From assembly GCA_945965245.1 (NCBI GenBank), contig CAMFNC010000218.1:1-6075 (forward strand): a DNA stretch of 6,075 nt. Direction: 5' to 3'. Source of the DNA: an uncultured Porphyromonas sp. Its GTDB lineage: Bacteria; Bacteroidota; Bacteroidia; Bacteroidales; Porphyromonadaceae. Positions 1 through 6,075 of this stretch are shown piece after piece; the stretch's first letter is position 1, and each line of letters begins with the position of its first letter. The translations under genes and the position numbers were made by a program. Under the pieces are notes generated by a model that searched no databases, had not been told where the DNA came from, and saw nothing but the letters and a program-made list of their open reading frames with translations.

Positions 1-899
1 TTGAAGACTATATCAATGACAAGGTGACCGAAGTGGACATCTTCCAGACCGGCAAGGAGGAATATGAAGGCGTGGATAGCGATTTGATTGACCGCATCTA
101 TGCCCGGCGGGATGGCATCGATGCCGATGAGTGGATACATACCAAGGAATTGATGCCCAACCAATGTCTGGTGATGAAGAGCGAACGCAACAGTGCCATG
201 GTGCGCTTCGACGCACAGGCTCACACGCTGCGTCAGGTGCACAAGATGACACTCATGGGCATCACGCCACGCAATTCGGAGCAGTCGTTTGCCTTCGATG
301 TGCTCATGGATCCGAACATCAAACTGATTGGTATGACCGGTAAGGCCGGTACGGGCAAGACCTTGCTGGCGTTGGCTGCCGCTTTGGCGCAGGCAGGTAC
401 TTATCAGCAAGTGTTACTGGCGCGCCCCATCGTCTCGCTGGCCAATAAAGACTTGGGTTTCCTGCCCGGCAATGAACAAGCCAAGGTGGGGCCGTATATG
501 CAACCACTGTTCGACAATCTGAACGTGATCAAAGCTCAATTGGGTACCGATGCCAAAGCCTTGCAGGAACTGAATGAATTGCAGAAAAGCGGTAAACTGG
601 CCATCGAAGCATTGGCATTTATCCGCGGGCGAAGTCTGGCCAGCACCATCACCATTGTGGACGAAGCGCAAAATCTGACTCCTCACGAAATCAAGACCGT
701 AATAACCCGTGCCGGTGAAGACACCAAGATGATTTTTACCGGTGACGTGGAGCAGATAGACTCTCCCTACTTGGATATGCAGAGCAACGGTCTGGCCTAT
801 ATGATTGACCACATGAAGGGGCAGGAGATCTTCGCTCATATCAATTTGGTAAAAGGTGAGCGCAGTAAGCTCAGCGAGTTGGCTTCGAACCTACTCTAA
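1..899 (+). CDS. PIN-PhoH fusion ATPase, 3' part (5' end outside window)
   Basis: This is the C-terminal part of a PhoH-family P-loop NTPase. The frame is open from base 3 to the TAA at 897-899 (298 residues seen). A GTG at 24 is in frame but is not a believable start, because the codons before it read EDYINDKV, which resembles the last strand of the PIN nuclease domain in PIN-PhoH (YlaK-like) fusions. The Walker A motif GKAGTGKT is encoded at 339-362. The Walker B stretch IVDEAQN lies around 654-674, preceded by the FIRGRS segment usual in PhoH proteins and followed by FTGDVEQID (sensor-like). Family knowledge: PhoH domains are ATPases related to superfamily 1 helicases, and with a PIN domain they are thought to act on RNA; the physiological substrate is poorly known. 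The PhoH half looks complete, with no frameshift. The PIN active-site acidic residues lie upstream of the window and cannot be checked. The gene converges on the biotin genes and shares their terminator. The family call is secure; the fusion architecture rests on the short N-terminal remnant. Confidence 0.93.
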   Translation, partial: EDYINDKVTEVDIFQTGKEEYEGVDSDLIDRIYARRDGIDADEWIHTKELMPNQCLVMKSERNSAMVRFDAQAHTLRQVHKMTLMGITPRNSEQSFAFDVLMDPNIKLIGMTGKAGTGKTLLALAAALAQAGTYQQVLLARPIVSLANKDLGFLPGNEQAKVGPYMQPLFDNLNVIKAQLGTDAKALQELNELQKSGKLAIEALAFIRGRSLASTITIVDEAQNLTPHEIKTVITRAGEDTKMIFTGDVEQIDSPYLDMQSNGLAYMIDHMKGQEIFAHINLVKGERSKLSELASNLL

Positions 900-919
900 G
901 AACATACCAGCCGATAATA

Positions 920-954
920 AAACGGAGTCTCCAATGTGGATGGAGACTCCGTTT
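920..954. terminator. Bidirectional intrinsic terminator hairpin
   Basis: A perfect 14-bp inverted repeat pairs 920-933 with 941-954 around a 7-base loop. The stem core is GGAGTCTCC/GGAGACTCC. On the + strand it is followed by a T-rich run (GTTCTTTCTT). On the - strand it is followed by TTATTATC, with further Ts at the stem edge. It starts 20 bases after the phoH stop codon and ends 28 bases before the bioC stop codon, so it sits where convergent transcripts from both sides would end. The T tracts are interrupted rather than pure, so efficiency in each direction is inferred, not shown. The rest of the 83-base gap (900-982) holds nothing else I can recognise. Confidence 0.85.
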
Positions 955-982
955 GTTCTTTCTTAAAGACGCTCTGCATCTA

Positions 983-1753
983 CTATAGGCGGGCAAGCAG
1001 ATAAATGGGATGATATGTGAGAGACAGGCGACCTGCCGGCGTGCCGAATCGGCGAGCATACTCGCGGCAGAAACGGCGCATACGCTCTGGTGTCCAGCGT
1101 TCCTCAGGACCGGGAGCGGCTCCCACTCCGGTACGCTTGAGGTGGCGAAGCACTTCGCGCCCGTCATCGAAATACAGACCGATTTTTTCTTCAGTCACAC
1201 ACACATTCTGAAAAATAGGGCTTAGGACACGGTGCCACTCGTCTGCCGTGCAATATGCCAAGCCGTGCCCCGTGAGGCTGCGTACCTCGTGCAGGTTGTC
1301 GGGGCCGAAGGTGCTGATGCAAATCACACCACTGGGTTGCAAATGATGATGGAGTTTGGATAAGAACTGAAGGGGATAGTGCAGCCACTGAAGCGTGGAG
1401 GAAGAGGCAATGAGGTCGAAGCCTCTGCCGGCATCGATGCTCTCTACATCGCCGCATAAGTATTCCACGGATTGCGGATGACGCAGGCAGATACTGGGCG
1501 AGAGAGGGTTGGTTTCGTCCAAATCATTGAGCACCCAGCGAGCAATATCCCATTCGCTGTCTATATGTGCCGTGAGTATCCCGGTTCCGCAGCCAAATTC
1601 CCAGACTTTATCGAAATGCTTCCGTTCGTCAAAATCTTTCAGCATACCGGTCAGATGCTCCACAATGCGCTGCTGTATGGTGGCTTCGGCATCGTAAGTG
1701 GGTCGTGCAGCACGAAAACGGCGTGCCACCAGCTGTTTGTCCGTTATTCCCAT
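983..1753 (-). CDS. bioC: Malonyl-ACP O-methyltransferase BioC
   Basis: BioC transfers a methyl group from S-adenosylmethionine to the free carboxyl of malonyl-ACP in the cytoplasm. This disguises it so that fatty acid synthesis can elongate it to pimeloyl-ACP methyl ester, the first committed step of biotin synthesis. The protein has 256 residues, close to the roughly 250 of E. coli BioC. It begins with the family's RFRAARPTYDAEA segment (residues 12-24). Class I methyltransferase motif I is EFGCGTG (52-58). An acidic LNDLDE (75-80) sits where the SAM ribose is bound. FDLIASSSTLQWL (112-124) and STFGPDNLHE (147-156) are strong BioC signatures. The ATG at 1753 lies inside the end of bioG, overlapping it by 10 bases, and has no clear Shine-Dalgarno sequence, which suggests translational coupling. 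The TAG stop is followed by the shared hairpin, so bioC is last in the unit. Nothing looks truncated. Confidence 0.93.
   Translation of the reverse strand: MGITDKQLVARRFRAARPTYDAEATIQQRIVEHLTGMLKDFDERKHFDKVWEFGCGTGILTAHIDSEWDIARWVLNDLDETNPLSPSICLRHPQSVEYLCGDVESIDAGRGFDLIASSSTLQWLHYPLQFLSKLHHHLQPSGVICISTFGPDNLHEVRSLTGHGLAYCTADEWHRVLSPIFQNVCVTEEKIGLYFDDGREVLRHLKRTGVGAAPGPEERWTPERMRRFCREYARRFGTPAGRLSLTYHPIYLLARL
1744..1753 (-). other. 10-base bioG/bioC coding overlap
   Basis: The bioC ATG (1753-1751) lies within the last codons of bioG, whose TAA occupies 1746-1744. The bioC frame is -1 relative to bioG. There is no purine-rich Shine-Dalgarno site just upstream and no obvious slippery heptamer, so reinitiation by ribosomes finishing bioG is more likely than frameshifting. 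The overlap is read directly from the sequence; the coupling is inferred. Confidence 0.8.
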
Positions 1754-2442
1754 AGTTGATCCCAGCTTTGAAGTGTGAGGAAGGGGTAGTGGGTGGCATC
1801 ATTCAGAAGGTGAATGTCTGTGCCCACAGCTTGCCAATAAGCGGTTTGATTGGCCGGGGGGATGATACGGTCTTGCGCCCCAATCCAAGCCGATTGCCAC
1901 AGAGAAGCTGCCACAGGGGGAATTTCGGTGTGCTCTGCTCCGCCTTGTTTGGCCAACACGGTAGCCAGTTCGGTCTTAATCTCTTCGGTGCTTCGCTGCG
2001 CCAAGGCATCAAAGAGGGTCTTGAGCGATTTGCCTCCACACATACGGCGGTTGAACTTGGCTCGATTGGTGTCGGTCAGTCCATTCAGCGTGCCCATGAA
2101 TACCGGCTCGGGAATACCGTAGCGGTTGTCCATCGGATAGCCGGTGCCGCATACTGCCACACCCAGTCGGGTGGCACGAGTGAGCCATTCGGGATGGGCG
2201 GCATAAAATCGTTCTGCTGCCCATACCCCCATAGACCATGCCACAGTACGGATTTGACGATAGGGGGTGAAGTCGAAGGCCGGAATGTCATCGGAGCGAT
2301 AGTCCCACACGATAAGGAGGTCACACCCGGCAGGCAGGGTAAGATGAGCCACAGTTTCGGGAGTCATGGCCCAGCCATTGAAAAAAAGAATCAAGATGTC
2401 GGCTACGGAAGAGCCGGAGTATGGTTGGAATTGTATTTGCAT
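1744..2442 (-). CDS. bioG: Pimeloyl-ACP methyl ester esterase BioG
   Basis: BioG (DUF452 family) hydrolyses the methyl ester of pimeloyl-ACP methyl ester. This stops elongation and releases pimeloyl-ACP for BioF; it replaces BioH of E. coli. The protein has 232 residues and an atypical alpha/beta-hydrolase pattern. ILFFNGWAM (18-26) is the conserved first-strand/oxyanion region. The nucleophile motif is AWSMGVW (68-74), with S70 as the likely catalytic serine. GTGYPMDNRYGIP (99-111) is a family signature. GAQDRIIP (188-195) offers D191, and THYPF (217-221) offers H218, for the triad. All three catalytic residues appear present. The ATG at 2442 follows the bioF stop after only four bases (AAGA). 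The 3' end overlaps bioC, in line with consecutive work in one pathway. Family members from Haemophilus influenzae have been studied biochemically; the triad assignment here is by motif position only. Confidence 0.9.
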   Translation of the reverse strand: MQIQFQPYSGSSVADILILFFNGWAMTPETVAHLTLPAGCDLLIVWDYRSDDIPAFDFTPYRQIRTVAWSMGVWAAERFYAAHPEWLTRATRLGVAVCGTGYPMDNRYGIPEPVFMGTLNGLTDTNRAKFNRRMCGGKSLKTLFDALAQRSTEEIKTELATVLAKQGGAEHTEIPPVAASLWQSAWIGAQDRIIPPANQTAYWQAVGTDIHLLNDATHYPFLTLQSWDQLWE

Positions 2443-2446
2443 TCTT

Positions 2447-3604
2447 TTAGTGAGGTGGGTTGATTTGTCCGATGGCCTCTATCAGTCCTTCTACCGGGGT
2501 GGCTGCAGTGATGGAAAAGCGCAGGCGCGCTGTTCCACGAGGTACTGTGGGCGGACGAATGGGTAGGGCATAAAAACCCAATCGTTGCAGCTGGGTGGCG
2601 GTTTGCACGGCACGGTCATTATCGCCAATGAGCCATGGCACGATGTGACTCTGCGATGGCATTTCCACACTCATATCGGTCAGATATTGTCGCAATCGGC
2701 TGCTGCGCTGTTCCAGAATCAGGCGCTCGTTTTGCATCCCGGGCAGCATCTGCCATACTGCCAGAGTATAGGCGGTAACAATGGGAGGTAGCGCAGTGGA
2801 AAAGATAACCGGGCGGCAGCGATTGACCAGCAAATCGCGCACTGTCGAACAGCACGCCACATATCCACCCATGGAAGCCAATGCCTTGCCAAAGGTGCCG
2901 CAGAGCAGATCTATGCTGCTGATAGTGCCGGTTTCTTCTGCTAGTCCCAGTCCATTTTTCCCACGTACACCTATGGCATGTGCTTCGTCCACATAGAGCA
3001 TTACCTGCGGGTATTTGTTTTTGATTTCTACCAAAGTCTTCAGGTCGGCAGTATCACCATCCATGCTATACAGACTCTCTACCATCAGGATGATGAGAGG
3101 ATAGTCTGCAGCTTTACGGCGGAGGATGGATTCGAGATGATTATAGTCATTGTGACGAAAACGCTCAAAGGGAACGCCGGACAGACGGATGCCATCTATC
3201 ATACTGGCATGTATCAGACGGTCTGCCACGATGAGAGTATGTGCATCTGCCAGAACTGGCACGATACCTGTGTTCATGTGATAACCGCTATTGAAGAGCA
3301 AAGCAGCTTCGGTACCATAACTGCGAGCAATGGCTTCTTCGAGTTGCAGGCTGATTTCGGGATAGCCGGTCAGTAAGGCGCTGGAGGTGCTACCATGCGC
3401 CCATTGCTCTGTGGAGAAGTTCGGACGATGCGTGGCGGCCAAGCCCAGATAGTCATTGCCACTGAAGTTCAGCATCCGTCGACCATCGGCACAGTCCGTC
3501 ACATAAGCACCATCGGCACGCAGAGCGTGTAGTGTGCGCCAGACACCGGTTTGCCGGATTTCTGCCAACCGTTGGTCAATGAGTGAAGTTAAGGATGCAT
3601 TCAT
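2447..3604 (-). CDS. bioF: 8-amino-7-oxononanoate synthase BioF
   Basis: BioF is a cytoplasmic pyridoxal-phosphate enzyme that condenses pimeloyl-ACP with L-alanine, releasing CO2 and ACP, to give KAPA. The 385 residues match E. coli BioF (384). NFSGNDYLGL (46-55) and ADRLIHASMIDG (127-138) form part of the active site, with H132 the likely ring-stacking histidine. ESLYSMDGD (176-184) follows. VDEAHAIGV (205-213) supplies D206 and H209 for cofactor contact. GTFGKALASMGG (236-247) carries K240, the expected Schiff-base lysine. RPPTVPRGTARLR (350-362) is nearly identical to the BioF C-terminal signature and favours BioF over the related KBL, ALA synthase and serine palmitoyltransferase. Adjacent bioG and bioC support this. 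The ATG at 3604 lies 11 bases after the tamL stop, in an A/T-rich spacer with no Shine-Dalgarno site, as is common in Bacteroidota. No separate promoter matching the phylum's TTTG / TAnnTTTG consensus is convincing in front of it, so it is probably read from the tamL transcript. Confidence 0.95.
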   Translation of the reverse strand: MNASLTSLIDQRLAEIRQTGVWRTLHALRADGAYVTDCADGRRMLNFSGNDYLGLAATHRPNFSTEQWAHGSTSSALLTGYPEISLQLEEAIARSYGTEAALLFNSGYHMNTGIVPVLADAHTLIVADRLIHASMIDGIRLSGVPFERFRHNDYNHLESILRRKAADYPLIILMVESLYSMDGDTADLKTLVEIKNKYPQVMLYVDEAHAIGVRGKNGLGLAEETGTISSIDLLCGTFGKALASMGGYVACCSTVRDLLVNRCRPVIFSTALPPIVTAYTLAVWQMLPGMQNERLILEQRSSRLRQYLTDMSVEMPSQSHIVPWLIGDNDRAVQTATQLQRLGFYALPIRPPTVPRGTARLRFSITAATPVEGLIEAIGQINPPH

Positions 3605-3615
3605 GCAGATATATT

Positions 3616-6060
3616 TTAAAACGGATAGCCGATGGCTAAGTGAAAGCCCAAACCATCCGAAAAGCGCGGTATATTGTAATAGCCACGGCGAGTGGTAGCA
3701 TAAGGCAGGTGAAGACCGAAACCGGTGTCAATGCGCACCACCAAGAACGAGAGGTCGTATCGCAATCCCACACCCGTACCCAAAGCAATTTGATTAAAGA
3801 AGTCACGTGCCGAATTGATTTCACGCAGCGAACCACCCGGTCTTCTTTCGTCCGATCTGATCAGCCATACATTGCCGGAATCCAAAAAAACTGCACCATG
3901 CAGATTACCCATCAGTTTGCCGCGATACTCCAGATTGGCCTCTAATTTGAAGCTACCGGTTTGGTCTATGAAGCCATACATATTGTCGACATCGGGCACA
4001 TAGCTACCGGGGCCCAGACTGCGCACCGTAAAAGCGCGTATACTGTTGGCTCCACCCACATAAAATTGTTCGCTATATGGTGGCACCTTCATATTGCCGA
4101 AGCTGTAAATGGCACCGGTGCCCAAGCGCATCGCCAAACTCTGATTGCGGTCTATGGTAAAGGTATATCGGACTTCTGCTGTGCCTTTGATGTACTGGGC
4201 AAAAGGGACGTTGAGCAGCGTTTTGGTTTCGTTATACGGGCGTCCTGCCAAGGTATAAGCGACATTGAGCAGATTGCCGCCCTCGGACACACCGAATCGC
4301 ATCCACAAATGGTGAGCGTGGCTGTGCTTGAAGATGTTATCGTAAGTATAATTATAACCTATCCGGGCAATAAATTGGCTCTGCAAACCCAATCGCAAGG
4401 CAGGATTTTCCATCATGAGTTTATCGAATTCCAACGAGCGGCTGCGCAAGCTACTATATGTGAGGCTCAGCGGAGTAAGGCTGTGGCGGTGTATGCCGCT
4501 TTGGCTGAAATCGTACACAAGGCTCAGCCCCAAAGCATTCATGCGGAAGAAACCGGCACGATTGAGGATGGAGGCGGAGGCGGTGAGAGTGGTTTGTGCC
4601 GTCAATCCCAAGAACTTATCCCTCAGCCCCGGGAAACTGATGGCGGGCACTGTGAGGCTGAGGTTTGCCCCCAATTGATACGTATTGATGTCAAGCGCCC
4701 GGCGTGAAAAGGGCGAATGCCCGGTTTGCCACTCGTAACTGCCATAAAGATCGAAAGAGAGCACTTCGCCACCTCTGAATATATTGTGACGTGCCAAGCC
4801 GAGGTTCAGTCCCGGTCCCATGAAGTTGTTGCTTTTGACCTTATACAATCCTTCCACCGAAAAGTCCCATAGTTTATCTTGGAGCAAACTGATGCCGAGA
4901 TCCAGTGTTCCTGCTTCGCTATAAGGCAGAAATAATCTATTCACAGACACCGAGTCTGTCACCTTGCGCTCTGTGCCGGCAATGCTATCGGTTTGCAGTG
5001 TGTCTGTTTTTTGGCGAGGGGTAAATACGAATTGTGTGCCGGCAAAAGTGCCCAATGTACTCAATGCAGATAAGGTGGCATCTTCGTTTTTCTGACTGTA
5101 AATCTGCCCCGAACGCATCTTGATACGATGACTCAGCACCGAACGGCGGATGGGTATTTTGCCCGTGAAGCGAACCAGAAGGTTGCTATCGAGCAGCAGC
5201 GAGTCTTGGGGTGTAGAACCTATCTCAGATGGACGCTGTATGAGCACTTCGATGCGTCCCAACTGCCACGGACGGCGCGAGTGCATGGGCAGATTGGCCG
5301 AAAGCAATGTGCGCAGCCAAACTTTGCCCGGAGTAATCAGTGTATCGGCTTCGAAGGTAATATCGTTGGGGCGGAAGTAGTAGAAGCCGTTTTCGCGCAA
5401 GCGGGCACTTACTATCTTGCGGTCGGTGGTCAGTGCATCTACCGAGAAATTATCGCCACGGTGCATCTGCGTGATTTCACGATGGTTAAGCACGGTGCCG
5501 TCTTGCAACAAAATAGGACTGAGATATTGGATGGAGTCATAGAGATAAGCCTGCCCCATGTCTATGTGATACTGCACTTTTGCCTGCAAGGAGTCCTTTT
5601 TCTCGGCGATGATTTCAGAGGTTACTTGGGCTTGCAGGTAGCCTTGCTCGCGCAGAATATTTTGCGCCACGCGGGCACGAGCCGAGGGATTGACGTCGGA
5701 TATAAAAATAGGTTTGGAGGCCAATTTATTGAAGAGCCATTTGCCACTGCGAGTGCTGTCGCCGGCAAGGCGATTATAGAAAAAGAGACCCGGCGAAATC
5801 CAAGGCCATCGGCGATACGAGCTGCCGAACATGGCTCCGTTGGGAGCCAGACGCATCGGCTTTTCTGCAGAATTGAGTGCAGTTTGCCCAAAAGCACTTC
5901 GGTCTTCGTTTTGGATATCCATCTTGCGCAGACCCGTGTAGAGTTGCTGCCCCTCCGGCAAATGCTGTGTCACGGAGCAGCCTGCCAATAAGAGCATCGC
6001 CAACCAAGGCAAAATCATTCGTATGGAAAAGAGACGTTCGGGAGATTTCATTCCATTCAT
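3616..6060 (-). CDS. tamL: TamL: lipoprotein TamA/BamA-family outer-membrane protein
   Basis: This 814-residue protein belongs to the Omp85 superfamily, whose members insert or translocate proteins at the outer membrane. It starts with a lipoprotein signal whose lipobox LAGC places the lipidated cysteine at residue 28, the feature that separates Bacteroidota TamL from proteobacterial TamA. Residues about 40-350 look like POTRA repeats, including KPIFISDVNP (116-125), LRENGFYYFRPND (221-233) and the segment near 300-347. From about 380 amphipathic strands form the barrel. Markers are YVGGANSIRAF (667-677, the loop-6 motif), VFLDSGNVW (724-732) and a final phenylalanine after IGYP, the expected C-terminal beta-signal. 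The loop-6 motif reads IRAF where BamA has VRGF. Start: ATG at 6060 or at 6051 (M4) both give a basic n-region; M15 would leave none. The frame stays open to base 6075, so a start further upstream cannot be excluded. A TamB partner is not in the window. Substrate unknown. Family secure; tamL over a generic BamA/TamA label is likely. Confidence 0.88.
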   Translation of the reverse strand: MNGMKSPERLFSIRMILPWLAMLLLAGCSVTQHLPEGQQLYTGLRKMDIQNEDRSAFGQTALNSAEKPMRLAPNGAMFGSSYRRWPWISPGLFFYNRLAGDSTRSGKWLFNKLASKPIFISDVNPSARARVAQNILREQGYLQAQVTSEIIAEKKDSLQAKVQYHIDMGQAYLYDSIQYLSPILLQDGTVLNHREITQMHRGDNFSVDALTTDRKIVSARLRENGFYYFRPNDITFEADTLITPGKVWLRTLLSANLPMHSRRPWQLGRIEVLIQRPSEIGSTPQDSLLLDSNLLVRFTGKIPIRRSVLSHRIKMRSGQIYSQKNEDATLSALSTLGTFAGTQFVFTPRQKTDTLQTDSIAGTERKVTDSVSVNRLFLPYSEAGTLDLGISLLQDKLWDFSVEGLYKVKSNNFMGPGLNLGLARHNIFRGGEVLSFDLYGSYEWQTGHSPFSRRALDINTYQLGANLSLTVPAISFPGLRDKFLGLTAQTTLTASASILNRAGFFRMNALGLSLVYDFSQSGIHRHSLTPLSLTYSSLRSRSLEFDKLMMENPALRLGLQSQFIARIGYNYTYDNIFKHSHAHHLWMRFGVSEGGNLLNVAYTLAGRPYNETKTLLNVPFAQYIKGTAEVRYTFTIDRNQSLAMRLGTGAIYSFGNMKVPPYSEQFYVGGANSIRAFTVRSLGPGSYVPDVDNMYGFIDQTGSFKLEANLEYRGKLMGNLHGAVFLDSGNVWLIRSDERRPGGSLREINSARDFFNQIALGTGVGLRYDLSFLVVRIDTGFGLHLPYATTRRGYYNIPRFSDGLGFHLAIGYPF
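5977..6060 (-). other. Lipoprotein (type II) signal peptide of TamL
   Basis: Residues 1-27 carry basic residues K5, R9 and R14, then a hydrophobic run from I16 to about A26, ending in L25-A26-G27-C28. The cysteine codon is at 5979-5977. After cleavage by signal peptidase II the mature protein would begin at this lipidated cysteine. The residues that follow, SVTQHLPEGQQLYTG, resemble the mature start of Bacteroidota TamL proteins. Whether the lipid faces the periplasm or the surface cannot be read here, although no acidic lipoprotein export signal is seen directly after the cysteine. Confidence 0.85.
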
Positions 6061-6075
6061 ATCATTCGATTTGGA

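Noticed and set aside
1744..1790. Programmed -1 frameshift joining bioG to bioC
   Set aside because: The phase is right for -1, but no X XXY YYZ slippery heptamer is present before the bioG stop codon, so coupled reinitiation is the simpler reading.
1756..2463. A 235-codon open frame on the + strand covering almost exactly the bioG gene
   Set aside because: It lies opposite a gene with clear family motifs and its translation shows no recognisable domain, signal or motif. An open antisense frame of this length can arise from codon bias at about half G+C.
3605..3615. A biotin-responsive operator or riboswitch in front of bioF
   Set aside because: The spacer is only 11 bases with no inverted repeat of the BirA/BioQ type, and no structured leader can fit. 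Any such regulation would lie upstream of tamL, outside the window.
3605..3660. Possible bioF promoter: a TTTG on the - strand with an A/T-rich stretch about 20 bases further on
   Set aside because: The downstream element does not match TAnnTTTG, and the region is the coding end of tamL. The match is too weak to list as a promoter.
3961..4707. A 248-codon open frame on the + strand opposite the tamL barrel region
   Set aside because: Same reasoning: no motif or start context, and the opposite strand encodes well-conserved Omp85 barrel motifs.
5128..5991. A 287-codon open frame on the + strand opposite the 5' part of tamL
   Set aside because: The translated sequence has no domain pattern I recognise, while the - strand frame carries a signal peptide and POTRA-like segments. 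It is best read as a shadow frame.
1..6075. CRISPR array, insertion sequence, tRNA/rRNA gene or phage-related cargo
   Set aside because: No regularly spaced repeats, terminal inverted repeats, transposase motifs or RNA-gene patterns were seen. Nearly all of the window is accounted for by five conserved protein genes.

Overview
The window most likely comes from a member of the Bacteroidales (phylum Bacteroidota). The main clues are a TamA-like outer-membrane protein made as a lipoprotein (TamL, a form typical of this phylum), the use of BioG as pimeloyl-ACP methyl esterase, a PIN-PhoH fusion ATPase, and start codons without clear Shine-Dalgarno sequences. Base composition is roughly half G+C on hand counts of a few lines. 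The genus cannot be fixed from the sequence.

Layout: on the + strand, bases 1-899 hold the 3' part of a PIN-PhoH gene that begins outside the window. Bases 920-954 form a perfect hairpin, probably a terminator serving both strands. From 983 to 6060 all genes lie on the - strand and read right to left: tamL (6060-3616), bioF (3604-2447), bioG (2442-1744) and bioC (1753-983). Gaps are 11 bases between tamL and bioF and 4 bases between bioF and bioG; bioG and bioC overlap by 10 bases. These four genes look like one transcription unit running into the shared hairpin. No stretch over 100 bases lacks a gene.

How the genes work together: BioC methylates the free carboxyl of malonyl-ACP so that fatty acid synthesis can elongate it to pimeloyl-ACP methyl ester. 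BioG removes the methyl group, and BioF condenses pimeloyl-ACP with L-alanine to give 8-amino-7-oxononanoate (KAPA). The window therefore carries the early half of biotin synthesis. bioA, bioD and bioB are not present and must lie elsewhere if the pathway is complete. TamL is an Omp85-superfamily protein of the outer membrane with no known enzymatic link to biotin; its place at the head of the bio genes is the least expected feature.

I found no convincing undescribed system. The findings are modest: the tamL-bio arrangement, the bioG/bioC overlap, the absent late bio genes, the shared terminator and a variant Omp85 loop motif.
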